A stretch of 64,000 bases of DNA from Achromobacter sp. UMC71 (GTDB lineage: Bacteria; Pseudomonadota; Gammaproteobacteria; Burkholderiales; Burkholderiaceae_B). Under the pieces are notes generated by a model, which was not told the origin of the DNA, made no database searches, and saw nothing but the letters and a program-made list of their open reading frames with translations. Below, in pieces: positions 1 to 7,143 of the stretch. Position numbers and translations under genes: made by a program. The stretch is from assembly GCF_014170305.1 (NCBI RefSeq), contig NZ_LZZT01000045.1, positions 124,001-188,000 on the forward strand. Reading direction: 5' to 3'. The first letter of the stretch is position 1. Every line of letters begins with the position of its first letter.

Positions 1-612
1 CGTCGCCATGTTCATCGCTGCGCACGGAGGCATCTAAAAGTGCGCTATCGCGGCTTGATGAAGAATCCGCAGAGTTGCATACCCTGTTCGCTCTAATCAA
101 TCTGTGGATGATGCGCGCACGCCGATGGGCGAGGCCACTGCACGCGCGCAAAAGCCGCCTCACCAGCGCACGGTTCTAAGCGCCCGCAGAGGCCGGTGAC
201 CGGTATCCCTGGCGACGGCGGGGAATGACCGTTCCACTCCAATACCTGCCCGTCGAACAGAGACTGCTCGACCGGCTGCAATGGGTCGGTAGCAGCCGTT
301 GACGAATGGCCGCTTCCGGCGAACCGCCCAAGCCGCAGTGCGGTGTCGGCTTGAGTGAATGATTCAGGCTCAAACGAGCGCGGTTTGAACCTCCACTGTT
401 TCGCCGTCGCTGGCGTGGATACTGGTCCACGCTAGTAGCTCTACGCCGTGCGGTACTTAAATCTAGGCTACGAAGTCTCAACGATTCTGAGCATTCAGCC
501 AAACGCAAACGCGCAAATTCCCCCTAAAAGCGCCCTCGGCCACCTCGTGCCCCTACCCCCGATGGACCGCCCGCGCAGAGAAAGCGCTTGGGAGTGTCAA
601 GTATTCCGCGAT
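1..612. other. No recognisable gene
   Basis: No reading frame here shows a family I recognise. A frame open from the left edge ends at a TAA at 35-37 (last residues VAMFIAAHGGI), which could be the tail of an upstream gene, but eleven residues are not enough to name it. The other open frames are short and mutually overlapping. The stretch looks like decayed accessory DNA. Confidence 0.4.
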
Positions 613-852
613 CTACCGGCCTATCGGCAAGCTGGGTAACAGCATATCCGCAAGGGTTTGACCTGCAGAGCGATTGAGAAGACAAGCTTGCATGCCAAAA
701 ACTCTCGGCCCCTCTAGATCGGCGATAACGGTATCCCCAACAAACAACACCTCATCTGCAACGACGTCCAGTTTCTCAAGCAAGAACTGATAGATGCGTG
801 GCTGCGGCTTTACCGCTCCAACGTCATAACTCATGGCATAGGCATCAAGCAT
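613..852 (-). pseudogene. HAD-superfamily hydrolase, C-terminal fragment
   Basis: The 79-residue frame is the C-terminal half of a haloacid-dehalogenase-like phosphohydrolase. It retains the motif III lysine region (GAVKPQPRIYQFLLEKL, residues ~12-28) and motif IV (FVGDTVIADLEG, acidic residues that bind Mg2+). The N-terminal half, with the catalytic DxDxT nucleophile of motif I, is absent; homology ends where the REP-like hairpin at 862-923 begins. A diverged second copy of the same segment lies on the same strand at ~13760-13915. The fragment cannot be catalytic without motif I. It is probably a remnant left by rearrangement at the island edge. Confidence 0.7.
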
Positions 853-861
853 TGGATCCCA

Positions 862-923
862 AATAAGGTGTCAGACTACGTTTTGAGGGGCGCTCGTCGA
901 AAACGTAGTCTGACACCGTTATT
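862..923. repeat. REP-like palindromic hairpin
   Basis: An 18-bp perfect inverted repeat (left arm 867-884, GGTGTCAGACTACGTTTT; right arm 900-917) encloses a 15-nt loop. It is extended by AATAA/TTATT at 862-866 and 919-923 with a one-base bulge. No T-run follows, so a terminator is less likely. The form resembles REP sequences mobilised by REP-associated tyrosine transposases (RAYTs), but no RAYT gene is in the window. It sits exactly where the HAD fragment is truncated. Confidence 0.6.
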
Positions 924-1507
924 TAGAGAACCGGGTCAGGCATGGCTGGCGACCAACCCGCCTGTTGCCCCCAGATCGCCACCAGCGGCGCCCCTTCTAT
1001 CCACCGTTGCCTCAGCAGTTCCTGCCCGGTGCTCTTGCTCTCAGGCTTCTGCATTTTCTGTGCCATATGGCGGAATACTCCCGTAATTATCCTTGTTTTC
1101 CAGCTGTCGCCGGGGTCCGAGAACGCGTCAACAAAAGTAGACAAGTGACGACAATACTGCCGAGACAAGCGTTATAACGCGAATTGCAACTTCCCGAACG
1201 TACCTGATCCACCAGTCTATATGCCGCGCCCGGATCGAAGAGTTATCAAGGAAACGCGGAGTTTAACGTGCCTTGGCAGAGAAAAAAGAGGCTTACAAGA
1301 ATGTCTTACCTCGGTCCAGCTCCCCATGCCTGATTTGTTACGGGCTTCCGAGCTTCCCCCATTTCAGTATGGCGCCGTATGGCCACGAAAATTTTTCCTT
1401 TCACAAGTCGGCAGGTGGCTGCCGCAGGCCACCTGGTTCAAAGCGAATTTTTTCAATGTCCGCTTAGGGTTGAGGCCGTGTGGAAATGCTTTTCGTCCTG
1501 ACAGCCA
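924..1507. other. Non-coding or decayed sequence
   Basis: Several short overlapping frames are open on both strands. None carries a recognisable domain or a good ribosome binding site. It may include the lost N-terminal part of the phosphatase-like frame that follows; a stop at 1499-1501 separates them. Confidence 0.3.
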
Positions 1508-1534
1508 CAGCACAATCGCCTGGACCGCATTAAC

Positions 1535-1933
1535 TTGGGCGGTCTTGAATTCGATTTTTCGAAGCGGGGCTCACTCAAAGCCGTTTGGGCGGCCCGGATA
1601 GGGCCTGAGTTGGGTTATTGGTCACATGAAGGGCGACGCGTCTATGGGGGGATTACCATTCCTAACGAGTACATCTCGATAGTCGTGCATTGCGAGGGCG
1701 GATTCTCGAGGTCACGTGCCGTCGCGTTAGCGCTTCATGAGCACAATGGGTTCGCAACGGACCTGGCGACTTTGAAGGAAGCAAACCCGTCCATTCTGGA
1801 GCTAATGAGAGCAGTGCGTAGGCAAGTCACCTCGCATAAGCCTCGCCAATGTTCAACCGACGGCTTCCCTTACGTCCTCAATGCTTGTTACTTAACCCAG
1901 GCGCGCTTGACGTCATTCCGCCGCCAGGCTTGA
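1535..1933 (+). CDS. Tyrosine/dual-specificity phosphatase-like fragment
   Basis: The 132-residue frame (TTG start, no good RBS) contains VVHCEGGFSRSRAVALAL at residues ~49-66. This matches the HCxxGxxRS phosphate-binding loop of cysteine-dependent tyrosine and dual-specificity phosphatases. The general-acid loop expected upstream is not evident, and the frame is open only back to a stop at 1499-1501, so this is probably a 5'-truncated gene. Its 3' end runs 21 nt into the convergent helicase gene. The last ~30 residues, after the helix following the P-loop, look unrelated to the family. Function is a guess from the one motif. Confidence 0.3.
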   Translation: MGGLEFDFSKRGSLKAVWAARIGPELGYWSHEGRRVYGGITIPNEYISIVVHCEGGFSRSRAVALALHEHNGFATDLATLKEANPSILELMRAVRRQVTSHKPRQCSTDGFPYVLNACYLTQARLTSFRRQA

Positions 1934-3355
1934 AGGAAACTCCAGAAATGGCGAAGGCGATAGCACCCGAATGCTTCGAGTTGCCCGAGTGAGCGCAACA
2001 TACCAGTCACATGCAGCCGCACAAGCGTCCGGCGTGATGACAGCATGGTCAAACTCAAGGCCTTTCAACAGTAACGTGCTGCCTACCGATTTATCCCGTA
2101 TCGAGCGCCCGGCTTGCCGCCTACGATTGGCTACCTGCCAGCATGCGTCTTCCATATCGACGTCTGGATTGGACGTAAGCATTTCCAGAGTCGCTCTGAC
2201 CGACAAGAGCAATTCTGGCCGTACAATCCGCACCGGCTCGGTCCTCGCGAAAACACTCAAGGCATTTGAAATGGCGCTGAAATCATCACTTTGCGCCACG
2301 GCACATATTGCTAGCTCTGTTTCTGTCGGCGGATTCACGACACGATTAGGTGAGTTCAGCAGGCTACTCACCCTCTTCTTCTTACCCGAAGCATCAGCGC
2401 CTTTCCATACAGCTCCTGCTAGGTCTAACACTGCGAGAGCCCGTTCTAAACCGGTGGTGCGCCTCACATCAGAATAGAAGGTCATCTCGCATGGTCCTCC
2501 TACCGGCTCTAAGGTGGTCCCATAAAGGTGCTTTGCGAGCTCGGCTCTCCTTACGGCAGATTTGCTCGTATCTATGATTGCCAACAGCTCATCGCCCCGT
2601 TTTCGTACTCGACAATACGAAGACAGCTCTCGACTATTTAGGTCTTTCTGGCACTTTTCCCAGCGCAGGGGTAGATGATGTGCTGACTGAAGGTCGATAC
2701 CGCCGGCGCGGAACGATGCCCGCATGGTAATCAACCACCGCCCTAGCTCAGCATTACTAGCGCGCACCCATCGATGCGGGATCTCTAAAGCGCCGTGGAG
2801 CGGAAAGTCCGTGAGCACAGCACTCCAATCAACTACAGCCTCGTCCGCCTTATTGCGTTCAAACTGGAAGATGGCTTGTAGTGGGTCACCGAAGACATAG
2901 CAGCGGAGAATGTCTTTCAGTGCTAGGACAATTGCGTGCTGTGCGACTGAACAGTCTTGGTACTCATCAACGAGCACGCCATCATAGGATGCTTTCAATG
3001 CACTGGTGACCGCGCCAGAATTTATGAGCTTGGCAGCCGCGCCGTACACCTCGCTCCAGGACTTGCGCTTACCCTCTGCCGTCTTTACGAGACCAGATGC
3101 TCCCGGATATGCTGAGGCCCATCTGAATGCCCAAGCCGCAATAGTGTCGACATGAGCCTTTCCGTCGCTAACATCGAGGCTTAGCAGACGCTTGCGCAGT
3201 GCGTCGCGTCCGGCGATTGTATGCGTCAGAACAAGCCAGCGCCCCGGCACGAGGGCGGCAATCCTCGCAATCTGCTCTGTCTTGCCTGTTCCTGCCGGGG
3301 CCTCAATAGTTCCGGCTCCGGACCGCAAGAGCCGCTCAACGGTTTCCTCAAGCAT
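1913..3355 (-). CDS. gajB: UvrD-like helicase, Gabija GajB-type
   Basis: A 480-residue superfamily 1 helicase. Walker A is APAGTGKT (~19-26) and Walker B is VDEYQD. Motif III-like GDPLQAIFQF follows, and near the C-terminus are LLLKGLEFDHAVI and WYVALTRATRSI, corresponding to motifs V and VI. The length fits GajB (about 490 residues) better than full UvrD/Rep (700 or more). The ATG at 3355 lies inside the end of the upstream nuclease gene (ATGCTTGA overlap, 8 nt), so translation is coupled; an upstream in-frame extension to 3424 would read through the nuclease gene. In Gabija, GajB associates with the GajA nuclease and is activated by DNA termini during phage infection. That this locus is active is inference from gene pair, order and size. 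Confidence 0.8.
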   Translation of the reverse strand: MLEETVERLLRSGAGTIEAPAGTGKTEQIARIAALVPGRWLVLTHTIAGRDALRKRLLSLDVSDGKAHVDTIAAWAFRWASAYPGASGLVKTAEGKRKSWSEVYGAAAKLINSGAVTSALKASYDGVLVDEYQDCSVAQHAIVLALKDILRCYVFGDPLQAIFQFERNKADEAVVDWSAVLTDFPLHGALEIPHRWVRASNAELGRWLITMRASFRAGGIDLQSAHHLPLRWEKCQKDLNSRELSSYCRVRKRGDELLAIIDTSKSAVRRAELAKHLYGTTLEPVGGPCEMTFYSDVRRTTGLERALAVLDLAGAVWKGADASGKKKRVSSLLNSPNRVVNPPTETELAICAVAQSDDFSAISNALSVFARTEPVRIVRPELLLSVRATLEMLTSNPDVDMEDACWQVANRRRQAGRSIRDKSVGSTLLLKGLEFDHAVITPDACAAACDWYVALTRATRSIRVLSPSPFLEFPSSLAAE

Positions 3356-5078
3356 CGTCAAAAAGCCACGAATGAAGCTCCTCCAAGGTAGCAGCCAACG
3401 TCCCATCTGCCTGAGCAAGAACATCCGGCAGGTACGTTCGACCGATGGAAAAGCAAAGGTCGAAATTCTTCTTCATCCACTTTTCCGTGTTGGCTTTCAG
3501 GCCAATCACCCCAGCGTTATTGGCGTCGCTCAGGTACGGGAAGACGTCAGAAAGCTCAGGGAAGTTCGTCTTAAATGCTCCGTTCAGCTGGCCGCAGCCC
3601 GCTTTTACCGGGAACCCGTCGTCAGATAAAAGCGTCTTCAGGAGCGCCTTCCGCAGCTCGACAGACTGTACGCCTTGAAATAGCTCCTGCTCAGTGCAAC
3701 GGCCATTTCCCCATTCAAAGTGCTCTACCTTATTTTTCTTGAATTCTTCAATTGTCTTAGGCGCCGGCCGATTGTCGCTGTCAGTGAGTAGCGCTACCTT
3801 ATAACCTGACTCAGCGTAGTGGATGGCGGCCGCGAAAGCAGCAGTATCACCTCCACCGTCCACCGCAGCTACTCCCAAACTCTGAAAGTCCAAAGGTAGT
3901 GTCGAGGCCCATCCCTTCATAAGGCCAACCTCTGTCTGCCCCTCGCACACAAGAATCTTTGTAGATAGAAGCGCCTCACCCTGGTAGCGGGTGTAACGAC
4001 GCTCATCGTTTGTAGCCGTCTCAGTTTTACTGGCTTGCCGAATCCTGAGTCGGCCGTCCTTACCGTCCCTTCTGCAGACACTGACTTCCGGGAGACGCAG
4101 CTCTTTTAGGACGGTCGGAGAATGCGTCGTGATGAACACCTGCCCCCCGCTGACAACCTTGTTTCTGAGGTGCGAAACAAGCAGCGAGATTCGATGTGGT
4201 TCCAGACCGTACTCCAGCTCGTCTACAAGGAAGCACTGTTTGGCACCGGAGTCGGAACTCTGCAACGCGGCCACAGCGAGCCTAGACGACCCCGTACCCA
4301 TGCACCTGACAGGGATTTCACCATCATGGAGGGCGACTCCCCCTGCCCCCATGGAAATGCTCGCGAAATCGAGGTTAGCGACGAGTCCTTTTTGAAACTG
4401 GACGCCAAGCTTTTCGATTTCACCAGAGATGGTCTCTAGGGGTTCACTAAACGCGCCTGCCGCTTCCTGAGTGAACGATTTTCTGGCAGAGCGAATCAGC
4501 CGACTAAGCGTTATTGGCAGCTCCTCTGGCGACGGTCCCACTCGCTGCAGGGCAGACCCTCTACCCCAAGACAAATGGCGGTTCGAGTAGCCGCCAACTC
4601 TGGCTGGCGACAACACTTTACGGTCCTCGAACGAAATCCTCTTGCTCCGGTCAATCACGTCGTTGCGCCGCGTGACTATGTGCCAGTCCGGCTCTAGCGA
4701 TTTATCGACGACCAACTCTACCGCGAGTACCGGTTCGATGCCTTCCGCCTCGTTAGGTTCCTCCCGCCACTGCTTATCGGGGGCGCCACTGGACCATCCT
4801 GACAGGTGGAGCCCATAGCGGTCATCTCGGAGGAACTCCCTTGGAAGCTCAGCTAGGACTGCTTTTATCTCAATGGGGTGCGATGTATCACCCTCGTAGA
4901 AGTCAAGGTCGTCAAACGTGATGTTGTAGCGCTCTGCGAACAGTAAATCGATGGCATCCAGGACTGTCGTCTTGCAGCTGTCTCCCGGTCCGACAAGACA
5001 GTTCACGCCTTTTCTCGGTGACCATGCGAGTAGGTGGATGCCACGGAATCTCTTGATAAAAAGCTGCTTTATGTACAC
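3348..5078 (-). CDS. gajA: OLD-family ATPase/TOPRIM nuclease, Gabija GajA-type
   Basis: A 576-residue protein, essentially the size of GajA. The N-terminal ABC-type ATPase has a Walker A GPGDSCKTT (residues 30-38, with Cys where Gly is usual, a variant I believe occurs in OLD proteins). It also has a signature-like MGTGSSRLA, a Walker B FLVDELEYGLEP and an ITTHSP H-loop. The C-terminal TOPRIM domain has its acidic residues in ILVCEGQTE and LLTDSDN. GajA is a sequence-specific DNA nickase held in check by nucleotides until phage replication depletes them. The chosen start is a GTG at 5078 with a weak GGGTGAA upstream. It begins 100 nt after the 3' end of the nearer tRNA-like RNA, on the same strand, and overlaps the helicase gene. 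Alternatives are another OLD class or a partner-dependent defence variant. Confidence 0.82.
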   Translation of the reverse strand: MYIKQLFIKRFRGIHLLAWSPRKGVNCLVGPGDSCKTTVLDAIDLLFAERYNITFDDLDFYEGDTSHPIEIKAVLAELPREFLRDDRYGLHLSGWSSGAPDKQWREEPNEAEGIEPVLAVELVVDKSLEPDWHIVTRRNDVIDRSKRISFEDRKVLSPARVGGYSNRHLSWGRGSALQRVGPSPEELPITLSRLIRSARKSFTQEAAGAFSEPLETISGEIEKLGVQFQKGLVANLDFASISMGAGGVALHDGEIPVRCMGTGSSRLAVAALQSSDSGAKQCFLVDELEYGLEPHRISLLVSHLRNKVVSGGQVFITTHSPTVLKELRLPEVSVCRRDGKDGRLRIRQASKTETATNDERRYTRYQGEALLSTKILVCEGQTEVGLMKGWASTLPLDFQSLGVAAVDGGGDTAAFAAAIHYAESGYKVALLTDSDNRPAPKTIEEFKKNKVEHFEWGNGRCTEQELFQGVQSVELRKALLKTLLSDDGFPVKAGCGQLNGAFKTNFPELSDVFPYLSDANNAGVIGLKANTEKWMKKNFDLCFSIGRTYLPDVLAQADGTLAATLEELHSWLFDDA

Positions 5079-5178
5079 GCTTCACCCACGGAGATACGAC
5101 AGTTTTGATGCAAACACGAGAACCTAGTGGAATGCACGATAGCGATATCGTTGTACATTGGCCCATTGCCCGATGGGG

Positions 5179-5302
5179 CGTGATGCCGGGAATTGAACCC
5201 GGGTCTCCAACGCGTTACGATGTTGGTCCCACCCAACCATCGCTAGCCACTCTCCGCGAGCGGTATGAGCGTCGGCGCTTTGTCCTTCTAAGCTACACCA
5301 CG
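5179..5302 (-). ncRNA. tRNA-like RNA A with three-way junction in place of the anticodon loop
   Basis: Read on the minus strand from 5302. The acceptor is CGTGGTG (5302-5296) pairing with CATCACG (5185-5179). U8-A9 follow, then D arm GCTT/AAGC with loop AGAAGGACA containing G18G19. The anticodon-stem position is CCGACGC/GCGTTGG (7 bp), the variable region is AGAC, and the T arm is CCGGG-TTCAATT-CCCGG. U8, A14, G15-C48, GG and TTCRA are all kept, so an L-shaped elbow is expected. The anticodon loop is instead ~59 nt. It has junction TCATA, hairpin 1 CCGCTC-GCGGA-GAGTGG (6 bp), and hairpin 2 CGAT-G-GTTGG / CCAAC-ATCG with loop GTGGGA. CCA is not encoded; the next bases are CCCCA, followed by a small hairpin. 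It cannot decode in the ordinary way. It could be a structural, decoy or guide-like RNA, or a pseudo-tRNA. Confidence 0.75.
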
Positions 5303-5340
5303 TACTGCACACACGTCGAAGGTGACTCGACGCGTACCGC

Positions 5341-5462
5341 TACGACGTCAGGACTCGAACCTGAGTCTCCAACACATGTTCAGGCATATGCCCTGCCTTT
5401 GAACAACCACCCTCCGCGGGCGGCTTGAGCGTTGGTGCTCGTTCCTTCTGAGCTACGTCGCA
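5341..5462 (-). ncRNA. tRNA-like RNA B, paralogue of RNA A
   Basis: Read from 5462. The acceptor is TGCGACG (5462-5456) pairing with CGTCGTA (5347-5341), one G-U. Then come UA, D arm GCTC/GAGC with loop AGAAGGAAC, and extended anticodon stem CCAACGC/GTGTTGG (7 bp). The variable region is AGAC and the T arm is TCAGG-TTCGAGT-CCTGA. The loop is replaced by TCAAG, hairpin 1 CCGCCC-GCGGA-GGGTGG, and hairpin 2 GTTCA-AA-GGCA / TGCC-TGAAC with loop GGGCATA. Relative to RNA A, hairpin 1 carries a compensatory C-G to U-A change with an identical GCGGA loop, which argues for selection on the fold. Hairpin 2 keeps its shape (lower stem, 5' bulge, upper stem) with different sequence. No CCA is encoded. 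The RNA lies 22 nt after the HTH gene and 38 nt before RNA A, so one transcript is likely. Confidence 0.75.
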
Positions 5463-5484
5463 AAACCTGCAAACTGCGCATTCT

Positions 5485-5955
5485 TTACTTGACCACCGTT
5501 AGCGGCTTCTTCCTGGTAAGCCGCTCAGTTTGCTCACGCTTACGGCGTTCCCGGTCTTCAATCCGCTCCTGAGCAAACGGCTTGGCATGTTCTATCAACC
5601 CCGAGAGGTCATATTCATTCGTGTCGTTATCGCCTGAACTAGTCTTGCGCGCGACACGCTTTATGTACTGCGCGGCCTCCATGCCGGCTATCCGCTTCTG
5701 TATCGTGCGGGGTGTCACGCCGATTGCCTTGGCCAAGGTAGCCTTGGAAGGATGCGGAAAGTCCTTCGGCTTCCACCAGTAGCCGGCCAAGTGCAAAAGG
5801 ATGTTGATGTCGAGCGGAGACAGCCCCAGCGCTTGTTGCCTCTCAAATATGACGTTCGGAATAGAAGTCCAACCAGCCTTTGCGAGCGGCGCACTCCACT
5901 TCGCTGCGACACTTTTATCAACCTCTTGCCCCTCTGCTTTTTTGACTGCGGTCAT
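5485..5955 (-). CDS. Small winged-helix/HTH protein with basic tail
   Basis: A 156-residue protein. The start at 5955 is chosen because AAGGAA lies ~7 nt upstream; the open frame further upstream to 6207 has no coding character. Residues ~45-100 (LSPLDINILLHLAG ... TLAKAIGVTPRTIQKRIAGM) form a helix-turn-helix of the type found in replication-initiator-like and phage/plasmid regulatory proteins (HTH_36-like, from memory). The C-terminus from ~125 is strongly charged and Arg/Lys-rich (RERRKREQTERLTRKK), which could contact nucleic acid. It precedes the two tRNA-like RNAs by 22 nt on the same strand. It may be a regulator, a replication protein or an RNA-binding partner of those RNAs; nothing in the sequence decides between these. 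Confidence 0.7.
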   Translation of the reverse strand: MTAVKKAEGQEVDKSVAAKWSAPLAKAGWTSIPNVIFERQQALGLSPLDINILLHLAGYWWKPKDFPHPSKATLAKAIGVTPRTIQKRIAGMEAAQYIKRVARKTSSGDNDTNEYDLSGLIEHAKPFAQERIEDRERRKREQTERLTRKKPLTVVK

Positions 5956-6495
5956 CACTGTTTCCTTCGAGCTGACGTGTTGAGATAAGTATCTCGGCCC
6001 GGCCGCATCCTGACAAGACTTTGGGACCAGGCAGGGGGAGAACGGCGCAACCGCCCCCGGGCGTATCTTTTGTGTGTTGACGTGTCGTTTTGTCCCTATA
6101 TCCTGATTACTTGGTGTCCTTATTCTTTGGGGGAATTTCGGGACGCCCCCGGAGAAGTCCCTCGGCCCCCCCCTCCCAGATTCTGTGCTCTCCCGGGGGA
6201 GTACCACATAACTCCCCTATTTAACCGCAAGCGTTGGCGCGACGGACACAAGTTAGTGCCCGAAGATTGGCCACGTGCCACCTGAGCGCCTTCGTGCTGG
6301 CGTCCATACCTCTGGGCGCAAATTGCCGCCTACGGCAGGAGCAGTCATCGGGGTCGCCGACGCAGGACGACCGCAATTAGCCTTCACCGGGTATTGGAAT
6401 CAACCAAGCGAATTTCCGCTCCTGGCGGAGAACCGACATAGTCTAGGGCAAGCAAATCGTCGGCCAACAGGTTGCGTCGCTCTGACAGCACCGTC

Positions 6496-6510
6496 AAAAA
6501 GGCGAACTTT
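6496..6510 (+). repeat. Isolated copy of AAAAGGCGAACTTT motif
   Basis: The 14-bp motif at 6497-6510 recurs at 6596-6609 and, inverted, at 6643-6656. Here it sits inside a short inverted repeat (GTCAAA ... TTTGAC, 6493-6513). Confidence 0.6.
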
Positions 6511-6595
6511 GACATAAAAATCAGCAGTGCAAGAGTGCCACTTATCGAAACGGCGAAATTCTAGCTCTCAGTAAATCGCCCTACCCCCTACAAAG

Positions 6596-6656
6596 AAAAG
6601 GCGAACTTTATTCCTGCTACTCATACCCTGAGCAGCTGGAATAAAGTTCGCCTTTT
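6596..6656. repeat. 19-bp inverted repeat, possible terminator or recombination site
   Basis: Left arm 6596-6614 (AAAAGGCGAACTTTATTCC) is perfectly complementary to 6638-6656. An inner TGCT/AGCA pair and the loop ACTCATACCCTG complete it. The right side ends in six T, so it could terminate rightward transcription. The left side, read on the minus strand, ends in CTTTTCTTTG, so it could also serve the minus-strand DUF1634 operon. Recurrence of the outer motif at 6497 is not explained by a terminator and suggests a protein or recombinase binding site. Confidence 0.6.
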
Positions 6657-6822
6657 TTGTTGAAGACAGGGAATTGCCAGAGTAGGAAACGTCGTGCTTG
6701 GCATTAATGACACGGAGGCGTTTGCGGCCCGTGGCCGTCGTGTGGTGCCACAGTATCAAGACGCCGTGCGCGACCGCCGCGCGCCGGGAGACTCGGACTA
6801 GCCCCATCAAGGCGCAGGGGCC

Positions 6823-7143
6823 TCACCGCGCAAGCAGGACGCCTACCCCCATGACCGCCAGCACGAAAGCCGAAAGCCCGGCAAAGAGGAAGTCCCGGTC
6901 GCGCAGGAACATGCAGGCTAGCAGCGCCACACGTGCCACCGGCAGCAAGATAAAGAGCGCAACGCCAGCCTTGAGCAGACCGAAGCCGCCTTGCGGAAAA
7001 GCCAGACCATGTCCCAGTTGATCAAGCGCCATCAAGGCCATGCCCGCCGCGATGATGGTAGAAGCCACCCAGGTGCCATACCCAAGCAGGCCAGCGATCA
7101 GCCGGTCGTTCTTTTCGATTGCGGGGATGGACTGTTTCATCAA
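6823..7143 (-). CDS. DUF1634 membrane protein
   Basis: A 106-residue protein with three predicted membrane spans (about residues 20-42, 55-77 and 83-104) and no catalytic motif. DUF1634 proteins are commonly encoded beside TauE/SafE exporters. Here the start overlaps the tauE-like stop by ATGA, so the two are translationally coupled. The likely role is an accessory subunit of the anion exporter; the biochemical function of the family is not established. It is the last gene of the gntR-tauE-DUF1634 operon. Confidence 0.75.
   Translation of the reverse strand: MMKQSIPAIEKNDRLIAGLLGYGTWVASTIIAAGMALMALDQLGHGLAFPQGGFGLLKAGVALFILLPVARVALLACMFLRDRDFLFAGLSAFVLAVMGVGVLLAR

Larger units (their letters stand above)
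5956..6822. other. Long intergenic region with G/C tracts and inverted repeats
   Basis: About 870 nt separate the HTH gene from the DUF1634 gene. No convincing coding frame is present. Positions 6125-6220 hold runs of G and C (GGGGGAA, CGCCCCCGG, CCCGGGGGAG) able to form nested hairpins upstream of the HTH gene, suggesting a structured leader or promoter region for the HTH/tRNA-like/Gabija unit. Positions 6496-6656 hold the AAAAGGCGAACTTT repeats listed separately. Confidence 0.4.

Noticed and set aside
1-37. Tail of a gene entering from the left edge
   Set aside because: Only eleven in-frame residues are visible; no family can be supported.
5105-5428. Short open frames across the tRNA-like region
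   Set aside because: Both strands' frames cover highly structured RNA features with no RBS; the covarying RNA fold explains the sequence better.
5179-5462. tRNAs with group I introns, tmRNA, or a selenocysteine tRNA (UCA at the loop start)
   Set aside because: The insert (57-59 nt) is far too short for a group I intron, there is no tag ORF, and position 33 is C with no plausible 7-nt loop after removal; neither copy has the long acceptor/T stack of tRNA-Sec.
5956-6207. N-terminal extension of the HTH protein to 6207
   Set aside because: The added residues are compositionally odd, cover G/C-rich hairpin sequence, and a well-placed AAGGAA RBS precedes the ATG at 5955.
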